DNA from: UBA1952 sp965200035
GTDB lineage: Bacteria; Bacteroidota; Bacteroidia; Chitinophagales; Chitinophagaceae
Reading direction: 5' to 3'
Assembly (NCBI GenBank): GCA_965200035.1
Contig: OZ241334.1
Span: forward strand, 434,001 to 498,000
DNA: 64,000 nucleotides
The notes beneath the pieces are model-generated. The model saw only the letters and a list, made by a program, of their open reading frames with translations. It ran no database searches and was not told the DNA's origin. Positions 1 to 7,995 of the stretch are shown here, one piece after another; positions within the stretch are counted from its first letter, which is position 1; each line of letters starts with the position of its first letter. The position numbers and the translations under genes are program-made.

Positions 1-1157
1 GCGATCTGATTGCTACGCCTATAAATCATGCCATAAGTAACCAGCAGCGCCAGCAGTACCGGCCATAAATTGGCCAGCGCCAGAATCTGGATACGTGCTA
101 TATGCAGAATAATACTTACAAACAACAGGCCTATCGCTACCAGCGCATACTTTGATATGTTACGACGACGAAATGCAGCGATGATATTGGGTGGCAGCGC
201 CCAAAGCATATTCAGGTTGTTCTCGCAGATCTTATGGTCGGTGCCGGCCCACATTATGATCATGAAGCAGCCGAAGAAGCCTGTAATAAACAGCAATGTC
301 CGTCCAAGCACGGCTCCGGCTTTCTGAAAGCGCGGTATGATCTGGCTGAAGATCACAACCATCGCAATAACAAGCATGGCCCAGAAAGGTGGATCAATTA
401 CTTTATCCTGCGGAATTTCTGCGTGCTGCGGAAGCACTATATGGCTGTCCAGCACCAGTTTTCTCGGACCTATTGTAGCGCCTGCGAAGCCCTGTGCCAG
501 ATACTCGGGCAGGAACATGGCCTGCTCATTAGTCATTACTTTATCTACATTGGTGCCGGTGAGGATGTTGATGCCAAACCGCTCCCATACCTGACCGGTC
601 AAATGTGCGTTCCATATCTGCCTGAACGTAAATTTTTGCCCGCCGGGGATGGCTGTGCCATAGTGCAGGCTGTCTTCCACTGCAAGGCGCACAATATCAC
701 GCACACGCGTGGCGCAGTTATCATAAATGGAAGAGTAAATGTAGCCACGGTTTTGCGGCAGCAGATTTTCTTCCAGCAGCGCGCGCAGCCTTTGCTTTTC
801 CTTGCCGGTGAGGTTCAACTCCTGCTCCAGCACCGAGCGGCCATAATAAATGTAATCGCTCAGGAAATTCTGATAAGTGGTCTTGGCCAACGAGTAAACT
901 AAAGTGCCTTGTGCAAAGCGCAGCTCAAAATTCTGTTCATTAAAATCGAAGGTGCCATAGTTGTAAGCCTCATCTGTACCATGCACGCTGTCTGTAATGC
1001 GAATGCCATTGTGCCCGAAACTGGCGCCTATAAACTCATTGCCCGGACCACAGGTTAGCAGTGCGATGCGCAGATGACTGGTATCGGTCTGGGCTTTTAA
1101 AGAAGTAAAAAGTAAAAAGTAAAAAGTAAAAAACAGAGTGGTGATGCGGCGAAACAT
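1..1157 (-). CDS. Lnb-type (DUF4105) membrane protein, 3' end outside window
   Basis: About 385 residues are visible; the C-terminus runs off the left edge. It starts with a signal peptide ending near LKAQ. The periplasmic domain has LLTCGPGN, SFGHNGIRI (His about 49) and YDNCATRVRD motifs, the His and Asn-Cys pattern of the DUF4105 family. That family is now linked to lipoprotein N-acylation (Lnb) in Bacteroides, from memory of the family. At least three or four membrane helices follow (FWAMLVIAMVVIFSQII and later segments). The likely role is acting on lipoproteins or peptides at the inner membrane; the exact substrate is inferred. The ATG at 1157 is the only sensible start ahead of the signal peptide. 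The signal peptide is encoded over a heptamer repeat. Confidence 0.8.
   Translation of the reverse strand, partial: MFRRITTLFFTFYFLLFTSLKAQTDTSHLRIALLTCGPGNEFIGASFGHNGIRITDSVHGTDEAYNYGTFDFNEQNFELRFAQGTLVYSLAKTTYQNFLSDYIYYGRSVLEQELNLTGKEKQRLRALLEENLLPQNRGYIYSSIYDNCATRVRDIVRLAVEDSLHYGTAIPGGQKFTFRQIWNAHLTGQVWERFGINILTGTNVDKVMTNEQAMFLPEYLAQGFAGATIGPRKLVLDSHIVLPQHAEIPQDKVIDPPFWAMLVIAMVVIFSQIIPRFQKAGAVLGRTLLFITGFFGCFMIIMWAGTDHKICENNLNMLWALPPNIIAAFRRRNISKYALVAIGLLFVSIILHIARIQILALANLWPVLLALLVTYGMIYRRSNQI
1104..1131. repeat. Four tandem copies of a 7-bp unit inside a coding region
   Basis: Four perfect head-to-tail copies of AGTAAAA (plus strand) lie inside the signal-peptide codons of the Lnb-like gene. 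The unit is not a multiple of three, so gain or loss of one copy would shift the frame. In the current register the frame is open and reads a good hydrophobic core (FFTFYFLLFTS). Confidence 0.9.
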
Positions 1158-1168
1158 GATGCAAAATA

Positions 1169-1200
1169 CAGAAAGGCTGCCTTGTAAGGCAGCCTTTCTG
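1169..1200 (-). terminator. Perfect hairpin downstream of sdhB
   Basis: A 14-bp perfect stem (CAGAAAGGCTGCCT and its complement) with a 4-nt loop lies between the sdhB stop and the start of the next leftward gene. There is no long T run on either side, so termination may be weak or the hairpin may stabilise the sdh mRNA 3' end. Confidence 0.6.
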
Positions 1201-1308
1201 TGAGAATATGGTACAGGAATCAGGTAAAGCTTAGAGAAGCAGGCCTGTAACCGACTTGCCAGGCCTATCTTTTATTTAAGCCCTAATCCTTTCGTGGCAA
1301 TGAAAACA

Positions 1309-2082
1309 TTAAGCGTTCATCGAATCACCGGCGAAGATAGAGCCTGCATACTCACGGTTGAGACGGGCAATATTTTCCAGTGAAATGCCTTTAGGACATT
1401 CCGCTTCGCAGGCGCCGATGTTGGTGCAGGAGCCAAAGGCTTCCTTATCATGCTGCATAACCATGTTGGTAGCACGAATCTTACGCTCCGGATCGCCTTG
1501 CGGCAATAGTGCCAAGTGGCTCACTTTGGCTGAGGTAAACAGCATAGCCGATGTATTGGGGCAGGCAGCCACGCAGGCTCCGCAGCCAATGCAGGCAGCA
1601 GCAGCAAATGACTCATCTGCTTTGTGTTTTTCAATCGGCAGTGCATTGGCATCAACTGCGTTACCTGTATTGATGGAGATATAGCCACCGGCCTGTATAA
1701 TGCGGTCAAAGGCATTGCGGTCGGTCACCAGATCTTTGATTACCGGGAATGAATTGGCGCGCCAGGGCTCTACCACTATGGTATCGCCGTCTTTGTACTC
1801 GCGCATGTGCAGCTGGCAGGTAGTTGTATGCTGCCACGGGCCGTGCGCGCGTCCATTGATGTACATGGAGCACATGCCGCAAATGCCTTCACGGCAGTCA
1901 TGGTCAAATGCAATCGGCTCTTTATTCTCAGCGATCAACTGCTCATTCAATACATCAAACATCTCTAGGAATGACATCTCGGAAGAGATACCGCTCACCT
2001 TGTAGGTTTCAAAACCACCTTTTGCCTTATTGTTCTTCTGACGCCAAACCTTGAGGGTCAGATTCATATTGTAGTGCTCCAT
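1309..2082 (-). CDS. sdhB: Succinate dehydrogenase/fumarate reductase iron-sulfur subunit
   Basis: This subunit passes electrons from the flavoprotein SdhA to the membrane anchor SdhC in the TCA cycle and respiratory chain. The 257-residue protein shows the 2Fe-2S ligands C63, C68, C71 and C89 (DCREGICGMC), the first ferredoxin motif CIGCGACVAACP (164-175) and a second set C219, C225, C229 (CTNIGACEAECP). These supply the 4Fe-4S and 3Fe-4S clusters. A second ATG (MNLTLKVW) lies five codons in and could be the true start. It is the last gene of the leftward sdh cluster, separated from sdhA by about 390 bp that hold a decayed gene, so it may depend on read-through or have its own promoter. Confidence 0.97.
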   Translation of the reverse strand: MEHYNMNLTLKVWRQKNNKAKGGFETYKVSGISSEMSFLEMFDVLNEQLIAENKEPIAFDHDCREGICGMCSMYINGRAHGPWQHTTTCQLHMREYKDGDTIVVEPWRANSFPVIKDLVTDRNAFDRIIQAGGYISINTGNAVDANALPIEKHKADESFAAAACIGCGACVAACPNTSAMLFTSAKVSHLALLPQGDPERKIRATNMVMQHDKEAFGSCTNIGACEAECPKGISLENIARLNREYAGSIFAGDSMNA

Positions 2083-2139
2083 ACTTCCAATGATAGACCA
2101 CAGATTGAGCTTATCGAGCTGATTTCCGTGGATAGTTAG

Positions 2140-2470
2140 TTTGAATAAATTTTTCTTTTTATAGTAGGCATAGCTCCAAATTCAATAGCAAGCCTACTTC
2201 AATTTCCGTTGCTTTAAGGTAATTCAACAACTGTTCTTCATGCTCCTCTACCAGACCCTGTGCCGCTTTTAATTCTATAATTACTACATTTTCAATCAAC
2301 AGATCAGCAAAATATATACCACCTCTTGTTCATCATAGTAGACTTTAATAGGCACCTGAGTCTGCACATTTTATTCTGCATTTCTGATCTCTGTAGCCAA
2401 ATGCTCTTTCATAAACCTTCTCCAAGAATCCAAAACCAAGTTCATTATAAACCACATAGCGGCCTATTCT
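2140..2470 (-). pseudogene. Decayed GxxExxY-family (PD-(D/E)XK nuclease-like) gene
   Basis: Read on the minus strand, three frames together give one recognisable GxxExxY protein: VYNELGFGFLEKVYE (frame 1), then EHLATEIRNAE-stop-NVQTQVPIKVYYDE (frame 2), then YFADLLIENVVIIELKAA and QLLNYLKATEIEVGLLLN (frame 3). At least two frameshifts and one internal stop break it, and the N-terminus is missing. Family members are small, of uncertain function and related to PD-(D/E)XK nucleases. They are common and mobile in Bacteroidota. The remnant fills the gap between sdhA and sdhB. Confidence 0.85.
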
Positions 2471-4445
2471 ATTTATAGCTCCGCTGGCTCGGATGAACCA
2501 CATCATAAATCAAATCCTCCTTGTGTAGTTCAAATTGTGAGTCGCCCTTGTATTCCCAGGCTGATACGTACATGTACTGGTCGTCCTGACGCAGTGCTTC
2601 GCCGTCTTCTGTCTGATATTCTTCGCGGAAGTGGCCTCCGCAGCTTTCATTGCGGTCGAGCGCATCCATGCACATCAGCTCGCCCAACTCAATGAAGTCG
2701 GCTACACGGCCGGCCTTATCCAGCTCAGGATTGAATTCGTTGATCTCACCGGGTATGCGCACATTGCTCCAGAACTCTTTCTTCAATGCTCGGATTTCCT
2801 GAATGGCTTCCTGCAGGCCCTGCGCATTACGCGCCATGCCGCACTTGTCCCACATGATCTTGCCGAGGCGCTTGTGCATGCTTTCCACGCTTTCCGTGCC
2901 CCTGATGTTCATCAGCTTTTCGATGCGCCCGCGTACTTCGCGCTCTGCGGCTTCAAACGCAGGATGATCAGTGCCTTCCGGCTTCTTGCTGATTTCATCC
3001 GCCAGATAGTTGCCGATGGTATAAGGAATCACGAAGTAGCCATCTGCCAGACCCTGCATCAATGCGGAAGCGCCGAGGCGGTTAGCGCCGTGATCGGAGA
3101 AGTTGGCCTCTCCTAAAGCATACATGCCCGGCACCGTAGTCATCAGCTCATAATCCACCCAAAGGCCGCCCATCGTATAGTGCACTGCGGGATAAATGCG
3201 CATCGGCACTTCGTATGGGTTCTCGCCGGTAATCTTGGCGTACATATCGAAGAGGTTGCCGTATTTTTCAGCTACCACATCTTTACCCATCTTAATGATA
3301 CTTCCTTTATCGGCGTTGTGATTGCCCTGCTTGCCCGCTTCGATCTTGCCGTAGCGCTCAATGGCTGAGGCATAATCGAGGTATACGGCCTGCTTGGAAG
3401 CACCTACTCCATAGCCGGCATCGCAACGCTCTTTCGCTGCGCGGGAAGCCACGTCGCGGGGCACGAGGTTACCGAAGGCAGGATATCTTCTTTCGAGATA
3501 ATAATCGCGCTCTTCTTCCGGTATATCATTGGGCTTGCGGTTGTCGCCCTGCTTTTTAGGCACCCATATACGACCATCATTCCGCAGCGACTCAGACATC
3601 AGCGTGAGCTTGCTCTGGTGGTCACCGCTCACAGGAATACAGGTAGGGTGAATTTGCGTGAAGCATGGGTTACCGAAATAGGCTCCCTTTTTATGAGCTT
3701 TCCATGCAGCCGTAACATTACAGCCCATAGCATTGGTAGAAAGATAAAATACATTGCCATAGCCACCGCTGCACAGCAGCACCGCATTGCCGAAATGGCG
3801 CTCCAGTTCTCCGGTCACCAGATTGCGGACAATGATGCCCCGCGCCTTGCCGTCGATAGTTACTACTTCCAGCATTTCGTGGCGGGAATACATATCCACA
3901 TTGCCCAGCGCTATCTGACGCTCCAGCGCCTGATACGCACCGATGAGCAATTGTTGACCCGTTTGTCCGGCTGCGTAGAAGGTGCGCTGTACCTGCGTAC
4001 CCCCGAATGAGCGGTTGCTCAGCAGACCGCCGTATTCACGCGCAAAAGGCACACCCTGAGCTACGCACTGGTCAATGATGCTGGCAGACACCTCGGCCAG
4101 GCGATGTACATTGGCTTCGCGGGCGCGGTAGTCGCCCCCTTTAATGGTATCGTAGAAGAGACGGTAAGTGCTGTCCCCGTCATTCTGATAATTTTTGGCT
4201 GCATTGATACCACCCTGCGCGGCTATTGAGTGCGCGCGGCGGGGAGAATCCTGAAAGCAGAACGCTTTTACCTTATAGCCAAGCTCACCCAGTGATGCTG
4301 CGGCAGAGGCGCCGGCAAGACCTGTACCTACTACAATGATCTCGAGCTTGCGCTTATTAGCCGGGTTTACCAGCTTACAAGTGCTTTTATAATCGGTCCA
4401 CTTTTTAGCGAGGTCGCCTTGTGGTATTCTACTGTTCAATGGCAT
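2469..4445 (-). CDS. sdhA: Succinate dehydrogenase/fumarate reductase flavoprotein subunit
   Basis: This 658-residue catalytic subunit oxidises succinate to fumarate with a covalently bound FAD. The FAD dinucleotide motif is GTGLAG at 40-45. The RAHSIAAQGGINAAKN segment carries His72, the probable covalent FAD attachment site. HYTMGGLWVDYEL and ANRLGASALMQGLADG are typical of the family. The length fits the longer flavoprotein of the b558 (SdhCAB) type found in Bacteroidota. It lies downstream of sdhC and the DUF1569 gene on the same strand, 47 bp after the DUF1569 stop. Confidence 0.98.
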   Translation of the reverse strand: MPLNSRIPQGDLAKKWTDYKSTCKLVNPANKRKLEIIVVGTGLAGASAAASLGELGYKVKAFCFQDSPRRAHSIAAQGGINAAKNYQNDGDSTYRLFYDTIKGGDYRAREANVHRLAEVSASIIDQCVAQGVPFAREYGGLLSNRSFGGTQVQRTFYAAGQTGQQLLIGAYQALERQIALGNVDMYSRHEMLEVVTIDGKARGIIVRNLVTGELERHFGNAVLLCSGGYGNVFYLSTNAMGCNVTAAWKAHKKGAYFGNPCFTQIHPTCIPVSGDHQSKLTLMSESLRNDGRIWVPKKQGDNRKPNDIPEEERDYYLERRYPAFGNLVPRDVASRAAKERCDAGYGVGASKQAVYLDYASAIERYGKIEAGKQGNHNADKGSIIKMGKDVVAEKYGNLFDMYAKITGENPYEVPMRIYPAVHYTMGGLWVDYELMTTVPGMYALGEANFSDHGANRLGASALMQGLADGYFVIPYTIGNYLADEISKKPEGTDHPAFEAAEREVRGRIEKLMNIRGTESVESMHKRLGKIMWDKCGMARNAQGLQEAIQEIRALKKEFWSNVRIPGEINEFNPELDKAGRVADFIELGELMCMDALDRNESCGGHFREEYQTEDGEALRQDDQYMYVSAWEYKGDSQFELHKEDLIYDVVHPSQRSYK

Positions 4446-4492
4446 CTTCTAATTCAAAATTTAAAAGGCAAAAAGCAAAAGACTTCAGTGTA

Positions 4493-4942
4493 CTATGAGC
4501 CAAACTGTTCGAGATGGTGATTGAGGTGCATATGCTGCAGCCTGTCCCATTCATCTGTAGTGACTTTTCCGAAAAAAGGATGACGATCGGTTAATTTTCC
4601 TTCCCGGCCTGCTTCCGAAAAGCGGTCCAATGTGGCCAGCAGCAGATTCCGCTCTTCGTCAAAAGGGCGGCCTGAGAACTGCTTTAATACGCCGCCGGTA
4701 GGGCTGTTTTTATTGAATTTTCCTTCGCGCAGAAATTTCTTTTTCAAAAAAGGACCGAGCAGCTTTGCGATGAGCGGCGCTTTGACCGTCATGCCGCCGG
4801 TAGCCGTCTCCAGCACTTTCCGGCAATGCTCCATCATCTGCGCATGATCCATTTTGCCCCACAGTCGCTGTGTATCGGGCGTTATAGAACTAAATCGCTG
4901 CCTGATCTGCGCTACTCCTTCGTTGGTGAAAAGACTGCTCAT
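4493..4942 (-). CDS. DUF1569 (DinB-like) protein
   Basis: This 149-residue protein resembles the DUF1569 branch of the DinB-like four-helix bundle superfamily. KMDHAQMMEHCRKVLE near residues 30-45 and HLNHHLEQFG at the C-terminus place the histidines where DinB proteins bind a metal. The function is unknown; some relatives are thiol-dependent transferases. It starts only 8 bp after the sdhC stop and sits between sdhC and sdhA, so it is probably co-transcribed with succinate dehydrogenase. Nothing in its sequence suggests a role in that enzyme. Confidence 0.8.
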   Translation of the reverse strand: MSSLFTNEGVAQIRQRFSSITPDTQRLWGKMDHAQMMEHCRKVLETATGGMTVKAPLIAKLLGPFLKKKFLREGKFNKNSPTGGVLKQFSGRPFDEERNLLLATLDRFSEAGREGKLTDRHPFFGKVTTDEWDRLQHMHLNHHLEQFGS

Positions 4943-4950
4943 AAAGCTGA

Positions 4951-5682
4951 TTATTTTTTAGGATAAAGCTCAGGATCTACCTGTAGATGAAATACAGAAG
5001 GATTCATCTCGAACCAGCCGTGCGTGCCGCCATAAAACCAGATGGGCATCAGGGCAAAGATGAGCGGGATGATGATTGAAAAGGCAAAGCCTATCGTCTT
5101 GATCATTCCTTTATAACGGTGTGTAGTGAGGCCAAACGTCTGGAAAGCGCTGAAGAAACCGTGCGCCAAATGCCAGGCAAGCGAGATGCAGCCAAGCACG
5201 TAGATCACCACGACGATGATATTGCTAAATGCATCAGCCATGCGGGTAAAGAGATCGAGCTCTTCGCCTTCAACAATCTGATTGCTTCGGTTGGGTAGCC
5301 AGAACGCAGATAAATGTACGATGAGGAACAGCAGGATGAGCGTACCCAGAATGCCCATACTGCGACTGTACCAGCGGCTGGTCTTATTGCCCGGCTTTAC
5401 AGCATACTTGGTGCTGCGGCGGCTCATATTTTTGATCCAGAGCTGCAGGCCGAGAATGATGTGCCAGAGCAGGAACACCATTAGCCCTACTTCCATAATG
5501 CGGACCAATGGATTGGTACCCAGGAAATGCGCGTATACATTGAAGTTAGCGCCTCCGTCATTATAAAAAACCTGTGCATTTACATAGCAGTGCACCAGCA
5601 GAAAGAGAATCAGAAAAAGTCCGGTAGCTCCCATCAGCAGCTTTCGGCCAATGGCGGTGGAAAAGGCAGCTTTCCAGTTCAT
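4951..5682 (-). CDS. sdhC: Succinate dehydrogenase cytochrome b558 subunit
   Basis: This single-chain membrane anchor binds haem b and passes electrons from SdhB to menaquinone. The chosen start (MNWKAAFSTAIGRKLLMG) gives about 243 residues; a longer frame upstream would add a non-family N-terminus. Five hydrophobic helices are visible, including LMGATGLFLILFLLVHC, LWHIILGLQLW, LILLFLIVHLSAFW, CISLAWHLAHGF and FAFSIIIPLIFALMPIW. Histidines in these helices fit the di-haem b558 family. It is the first gene of the leftward sdh cluster. Confidence 0.95.
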   Translation of the reverse strand: MNWKAAFSTAIGRKLLMGATGLFLILFLLVHCYVNAQVFYNDGGANFNVYAHFLGTNPLVRIMEVGLMVFLLWHIILGLQLWIKNMSRRSTKYAVKPGNKTSRWYSRSMGILGTLILLFLIVHLSAFWLPNRSNQIVEGEELDLFTRMADAFSNIIVVVIYVLGCISLAWHLAHGFFSAFQTFGLTTHRYKGMIKTIGFAFSIIIPLIFALMPIWFYGGTHGWFEMNPSVFHLQVDPELYPKK

Positions 5683-5767
5683 ACGTTGGTAATCAGTAAA
5701 ATTAAGAGATGATGTGCAAATGACAATTCTGCGACAAAGATACCTTTTGCTTCGCAAAAGGTGAAAA

Positions 5768-5874
5768 AATGCAAAATGTAAAATGCAAAGTCAAAAAAGG
5801 CATTGGTTTTTTACTACTGTTGAAGCAGTAATACAGAACAATCTCAACAGTTTTTGCATTTTAAATTTTGCATT
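5768..5874. repeat. Imperfect 22-bp inverted repeat around a 63-bp spacer
   Basis: The left arm 5768-5789 and right arm 5853-5874 are complementary over 22 bp with one mismatch. Both are built from AATGCAAAAT-like units, and a further TTTTGCATT copy follows at 5887-5895. It lies upstream of sdhC and just past the stop of the next gene. It could form a long hairpin in a transcript or be the relic of a small mobile repeat. Confidence 0.6.
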
Positions 5875-5893
5875 TTGCACTCTGAATTTTGCA

Positions 5894-6454
5894 TTACCCT
5901 ATCCGCAGCATCTGATTGTCGATCAGCTGAAAGAAATGACCGGGCTGATAGGTGCGCCAGTTGCCGTTCTCGAGCATATGCACATAGCGGTCTATGTGGG
6001 ATTTGTGGAAATCATACTGGGTATGTTCCGGCATATTGATGGATACGATCCAGCCGCCTTCATCCTTGATCTCTTCATACCATTCTTCATAATAATCGGT
6101 ATCGCTGCTATGGAAGTTGAGCACATTTTCTGTAATGAGGATGAATTTATAAATGCCTTCCCTGATCATCGGTTCGATCACTTCCCGCTTGAGCTGCATG
6201 ATATCATTCTCCACCGCATCGTTCCACTCGCCCAGCATTTCAAGGATCACATAATTAAGCTCATAATCGGCAAACAGCTCTTTCACGTAAAGTGTCCGTG
6301 AGCCAAAGTCATCCCACTGCGGATGTATATAATAGTTGTAAACGGTATTGCTGAATTCAAATTCGCTGTACTCGCGCCCATAGAATGGCGAAAGCTCATC
6401 TTCCTCAGCCATATACAGATGGCGCCAGTTAAAAAAAGGTTCTATCTCATGCAT
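5894..6454 (-). CDS. Conserved hypothetical protein, acidic and aromatic-rich
   Basis: I do not recognise this family. The chosen start (MHEIEPFFNWRHLY) gives 186 residues; a longer frame would add 14 residues. The sequence is soluble, rich in Tyr, Trp, Glu and Asp, and has no signal peptide or membrane helix. Notable segments are YNYYIHPQWDDFGS, FADYELNYVILEMLGEWNDAVEND and GIYKFILITENVLNFHSSDTDYYEEWYEEI, which suggests an alpha/beta fold. It is transcribed leftward, 102 bp after the flavoprotein gene upstream. Function unknown. Confidence 0.7.
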   Translation of the reverse strand: MHEIEPFFNWRHLYMAEEDELSPFYGREYSEFEFSNTVYNYYIHPQWDDFGSRTLYVKELFADYELNYVILEMLGEWNDAVENDIMQLKREVIEPMIREGIYKFILITENVLNFHSSDTDYYEEWYEEIKDEGGWIVSINMPEHTQYDFHKSHIDRYVHMLENGNWRTYQPGHFFQLIDNQMLRIG

Positions 6455-6556
6455 CTTGCTGCAATTTGCAGAAAAGACTTTAAAATCAGGCCGCAAAAAA
6501 TTTCACGGAACACAACACAGGGTCGGGACGCGATAGCGACCTGAACCCGTCACACC

Positions 6557-7780
6557 TCAACCATGAATTGCCTGCGCGGCCAGCCATCCGCTGCACCAGG
6601 CATGTTGAAAATTATACCCGCCTGTGATGCCGTCAACATTCATAGCCTCCCCGCCAAAATACAGTCCGGGCGCTACCCTGCTCTCCATAGTCTGAGGATT
6701 GATCTCCGATAAGGCCACTCCGCCGCAGGTTACAAATTCTTCCTTAAAAGTTGTTTTGCCTTTCACCGGATAAGCGTCCTGCACCAGCGATGTAATGAGC
6801 TTATTCTGCGCCGCCGCTGCAAGCTCTCCCCACCTCACCTGCTCACCAATACCACAACGGGTAAGCAGAAACTCCCACAGACGCTTCGGCAGCTCAAAAG
6901 GATTGCGGCTGTGAATGGCCTGCCCGCCCTGCGACTGACGTAGTGCCGCAAACTGTTGTCTTAATTCTTCTTCGCTCACATCACCAAGCCAGTTGACTAA
7001 GGCGGCAAACTCATAATGCCGCTCCTGTAATGCCAGCGCCGCCCATGCCGAGGTCCGCAAAACGGCCGGTCCGCTGAAGCCCCAGTGCGTGATCAGCAAT
7101 GGTCCCTGCTGGATAAATTTGGTTCCGGCAACCTTCACGGTCACCTCTGGCACACTCACGCCCATCAGTTGGGTAATAGGATTGGATGGCAGATTAAAGG
7201 TGAAGAGGGATGGCGCAGGCGGCTGTATAGTATGCCCCAGTTTTGTGAGCCATTCAAGATGCGCCGGCTTTAGGATAGCACCGCAGGCCAAAATCACTTT
7301 GTTGACTATTGTGCCGCTACCGTCATCGAAATAAAGCCGGAACCCTTCTGTTTCCTGCTGCACCGATTTTACTCCTTTGCCATAGCGTACCTGTACATGC
7401 CGCTTCATCATCTCCTGCCAGATGCAATCGATGATGGTCTGCGAATCATTGGTAGCCGGAAACATGCGCCCGTCTGCTTCCTGAACAATAGTCGCGCCGC
7501 GCTCTTTAAACCATTCAATAGTATGCTGCGGCGAAAAATGGTACAGTGATTTTTTGAGCAGCGATGTGCCGCGCGGATATCGCTTCACCAAATCAGGAAT
7601 ATCAAAGCAGGCATGTGTCACATTGCATCTGCCACCGCCGGATACTTTAATCTTCTGCATGGCCTTGGAAGCCTTTTCAAAGACCGTTACTTCCTGCCCG
7701 GTCCTGTAAGGTATGTTGGCTGCTGCAAAGCAGCCTGCCGCACCTGCACCGATAATTGCTATCCGGTTATCTCCGCTCAT
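6557..7780 (-). CDS. BaiN/HI0933-family NAD(P)/FAD-dependent oxidoreductase
   Basis: This 407-residue flavoprotein belongs to the HI0933 (YhiN/BaiN) family. The FAD dinucleotide motif IIGAGAAGC is at 9-17. SGGGRCNVTH near 47-56 and the C-terminal FGGEAMNVDGITGGYNFQHAW segment are hallmarks. Family members are proposed to be reductases of unsaturated substrates (BaiN acts on bile-acid intermediates in clostridia), but most have no known substrate. A -7-like box TACTTTTG lies just upstream. It is divergent from the T9SS cargo gene to the right. Confidence 0.9.
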   Translation of the reverse strand: MSGDNRIAIIGAGAAGCFAAANIPYRTGQEVTVFEKASKAMQKIKVSGGGRCNVTHACFDIPDLVKRYPRGTSLLKKSLYHFSPQHTIEWFKERGATIVQEADGRMFPATNDSQTIIDCIWQEMMKRHVQVRYGKGVKSVQQETEGFRLYFDDGSGTIVNKVILACGAILKPAHLEWLTKLGHTIQPPAPSLFTFNLPSNPITQLMGVSVPEVTVKVAGTKFIQQGPLLITHWGFSGPAVLRTSAWAALALQERHYEFAALVNWLGDVSEEELRQQFAALRQSQGGQAIHSRNPFELPKRLWEFLLTRCGIGEQVRWGELAAAAQNKLITSLVQDAYPVKGKTTFKEEFVTCGGVALSEINPQTMESRVAPGLYFGGEAMNVDGITGGYNFQHAWCSGWLAAQAIHG

Positions 7781-7800
7781 TAATCTTTATTGAAAGAACG

Positions 7801-7808
7801 CAAAAGTA
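7801..7808 (-). promoter_or_regulatory. Candidate -7 box of the BaiN-like gene
   Basis: The minus-strand sequence TACTTTTG fits the Bacteroidota consensus TAnnTTTG and lies about 20 bp from the start codon at 7780. I see no good -33 TTTG partner, so this is only a partial match. Confidence 0.45.
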
Positions 7809-7995
7809 GCTTAGTTATCCTGCGTTGTCATTATAGAAATCTTTCCCGCCATGCTGTAGCAATCGTGTATCCGGCAGAAAAATTAAAGTTGTCACCCAAT
7901 AGTCACAATCATTACCTCGTCTTTCTAATCAGAAGCTTCTATAACACCTCTTACCTGTTTCAAAAAAACAAACGCTTTTAACCACTACTATTCTT

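Noticed and set aside
234..902. 222-codon rightward frame at the left edge
   Set aside because: It lies opposite the Lnb/DUF4105 gene, which has a signal peptide and family motifs in the same DNA. The rightward frame has no recognisable features.
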